DNA from: Thermoanaerobaculia bacterium
GTDB taxonomy: Bacteria; Acidobacteriota; Thermoanaerobaculia; Multivoradales; UBA5704
DNA: 6,913 nt
Assembly (NCBI GenBank): GCA_025937035.1
Contig: JAICSG010000210.1
Span: 1 to 6,913, forward strand
Direction: 5' to 3'
Below the pieces are notes generated by a model. That model saw only the letters and a list, made by a program, of their open reading frames with translations. It was not told where the DNA came from and did not search any database. Position 1 is the first letter of the stretch, and each line of letters begins with the position of its first letter. Shown in pieces: positions 6,254 to 6,913 of the stretch. The translations under genes and the position numbers were made by a program.

Positions 6254-6913
6254 GCTCCCCTCCGCGGGTGATCCCCCCCGGCTCGACCATCGGGGTCCTG
6301 GGCAGCGGCCAGCTCGGCCGCATGTTCGCCATCGCCGCCCGGCGGATGGGCTACCGGGTCCACACCCTCTCCCCCGACTACGACACCCCCACCGGCCAGG
6401 TCGCCGACCGCGAGGTCCAGGCCGCCTACGACGACCTCGACGCGGTGCGCGACTTCGCCCGCGGGGTGGACGTGGTCACCTTCGAGTTCGAGAACGTCTC
6501 CGCCGCCGCCACCGAGGCCGCCGCCGGGCACGCCCCGGTGCGGCCGGCCGGCTCCGTGCTCCACGCCACCCAGCACCGGCTGCGCGAGAAGGGGTTCCTG
6601 GCCGGCGCGGGCTTCCCCGTCACCCCGTTCGCGGCCGTCCGCTCGCTCGCCGACCTCCGCGCCGCCCTCGCCGCCCTGGGCACCCCGGCGGTGCTGAAGA
6701 CGGCCGGCTGGGGGTACGACGGCAAGGGGCAGGTGAGGATCGCGGCTCCAGGCGAGGCGGAGGCCGCCTGGGGCTCCCTCGGCGGCCAGGAGGCGATCCT
6801 GGAGGCCTTCGTGGATTTCGACCGCGAGGTCTCCGTGGTGGCCGCCCGGGGGCTCGACGGCTCCTTCGCCCACTTCGGAGTGATCGAGAACCGCCATCAC
6901 CGGCACATCCTCG
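6250..6913 (+). CDS. purK: N5-carboxyaminoimidazole ribonucleotide synthase, ATP-grasp PurK, 3' partial
   Basis: Uses ATP and bicarbonate to turn AIR into N5-CAIR, which PurE then rearranges. About 221 residues of an enzyme normally near 360-390 are present; the frame is open to the window end. Visible from the TTG start: the Gly-rich N-terminal motif [11 protein letters not shown] at 15-25, TFEFENV at 77-83, [10 protein letters not shown] at 108-117 before the ATP-grasp domain, the ATP-binding loop [12 protein letters not shown] at 150-161, [15 protein letters not shown] at 183-197, and ENRHHRHIL at the end. There is no early ATG. The TTG at 6250 overlaps the purE stop (TTGA) and has a GGGAAGAG-like Shine-Dalgarno seven to eight bases upstream. 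The GTG at 6268 would give [12 protein letters not shown], very like common PurK N-termini, but has a C-rich upstream; start choice is open, function is not. Confidence 0.95.
   Translation, partial: MSSPPRVIPPGSTIGVLGSGQLGRMFAIAARRMGYRVHTLSPDYDTPTGQVADREVQAAYDDLDAVRDFARGVDVVTFEFENVSAAATEAAAGHAPVRPAGSVLHATQHRLREKGFLAGAGFPVTPFAAVRSLADLRAALAALGTPAVLKTAGWGYDGKGQVRIAAPGEAEAAWGSLGGQEAILEAFVDFDREVSVVAARGLDGSFAHFGVIENRHHRHIL

Noticed and set aside
5668..6906. A 412-codon minus-strand open frame over purE and purK
   Set aside because: It is antisense to two clear housekeeping genes and of low-complexity composition, with no domain signature.
1..6913. CRISPR arrays, tRNA or rRNA genes, insertion sequences, integrase sites
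   Set aside because: No regularly spaced repeats, tRNA-like cloverleaf, rRNA sequence, transposase motifs or terminal inverted repeats were seen in the window.

Overview
The window is GC-rich DNA with five protein genes. The best fit is a Gram-negative bacterium of the Acidobacteriota or a close relative (inference). The main reason is the 986-residue Oar-type TonB-dependent receptor with an N-terminal carboxypeptidase-regulatory-like domain, a class that is strongly expanded in that phylum. GC-rich third positions and non-ATG starts fit a high-GC genome, but nothing here fixes the taxon.

Layout. (1) Positions 1-2572, plus strand: the right-hand end of what looks like a RiPP (ribosomally made, modified peptide) locus. 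It holds a B12-type radical SAM enzyme of the RiPP-maturation C-methyltransferase family, open at its 5' end, and then a short soluble Ser/Thr protein kinase that overlaps it by four bases (TTGA). No precursor peptide, leader peptidase or transporter is visible; these would lie upstream, outside the window. (2) Positions 2533-5540, minus strand: the TonB-dependent outer-membrane receptor, convergent with the kinase. Its rho-independent terminator hairpin lies inside the last codons of the kinase gene, so the kinase C-terminus is written by the terminator of the opposite gene. (3) Positions 5541-5758: a 218-base divergent intergenic region with the receptor's strong ribosome binding site and only weak promoter candidates. 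(4) Positions 5759-6913, plus strand: purE and purK of purine synthesis, again overlapping by TTGA; purK runs off the right end.

How they fit together. PurK and PurE act one after the other to convert AIR to CAIR, so this is a housekeeping pair. The radical SAM enzyme and kinase appear translationally coupled and probably act on one process, either peptide modification or its control. The receptor has its own orientation and terminator, so neighbourhood alone does not tie it to the RiPP genes. The most interesting points are the radical SAM-kinase pair and the terminator embedded in the kinase C-terminus.
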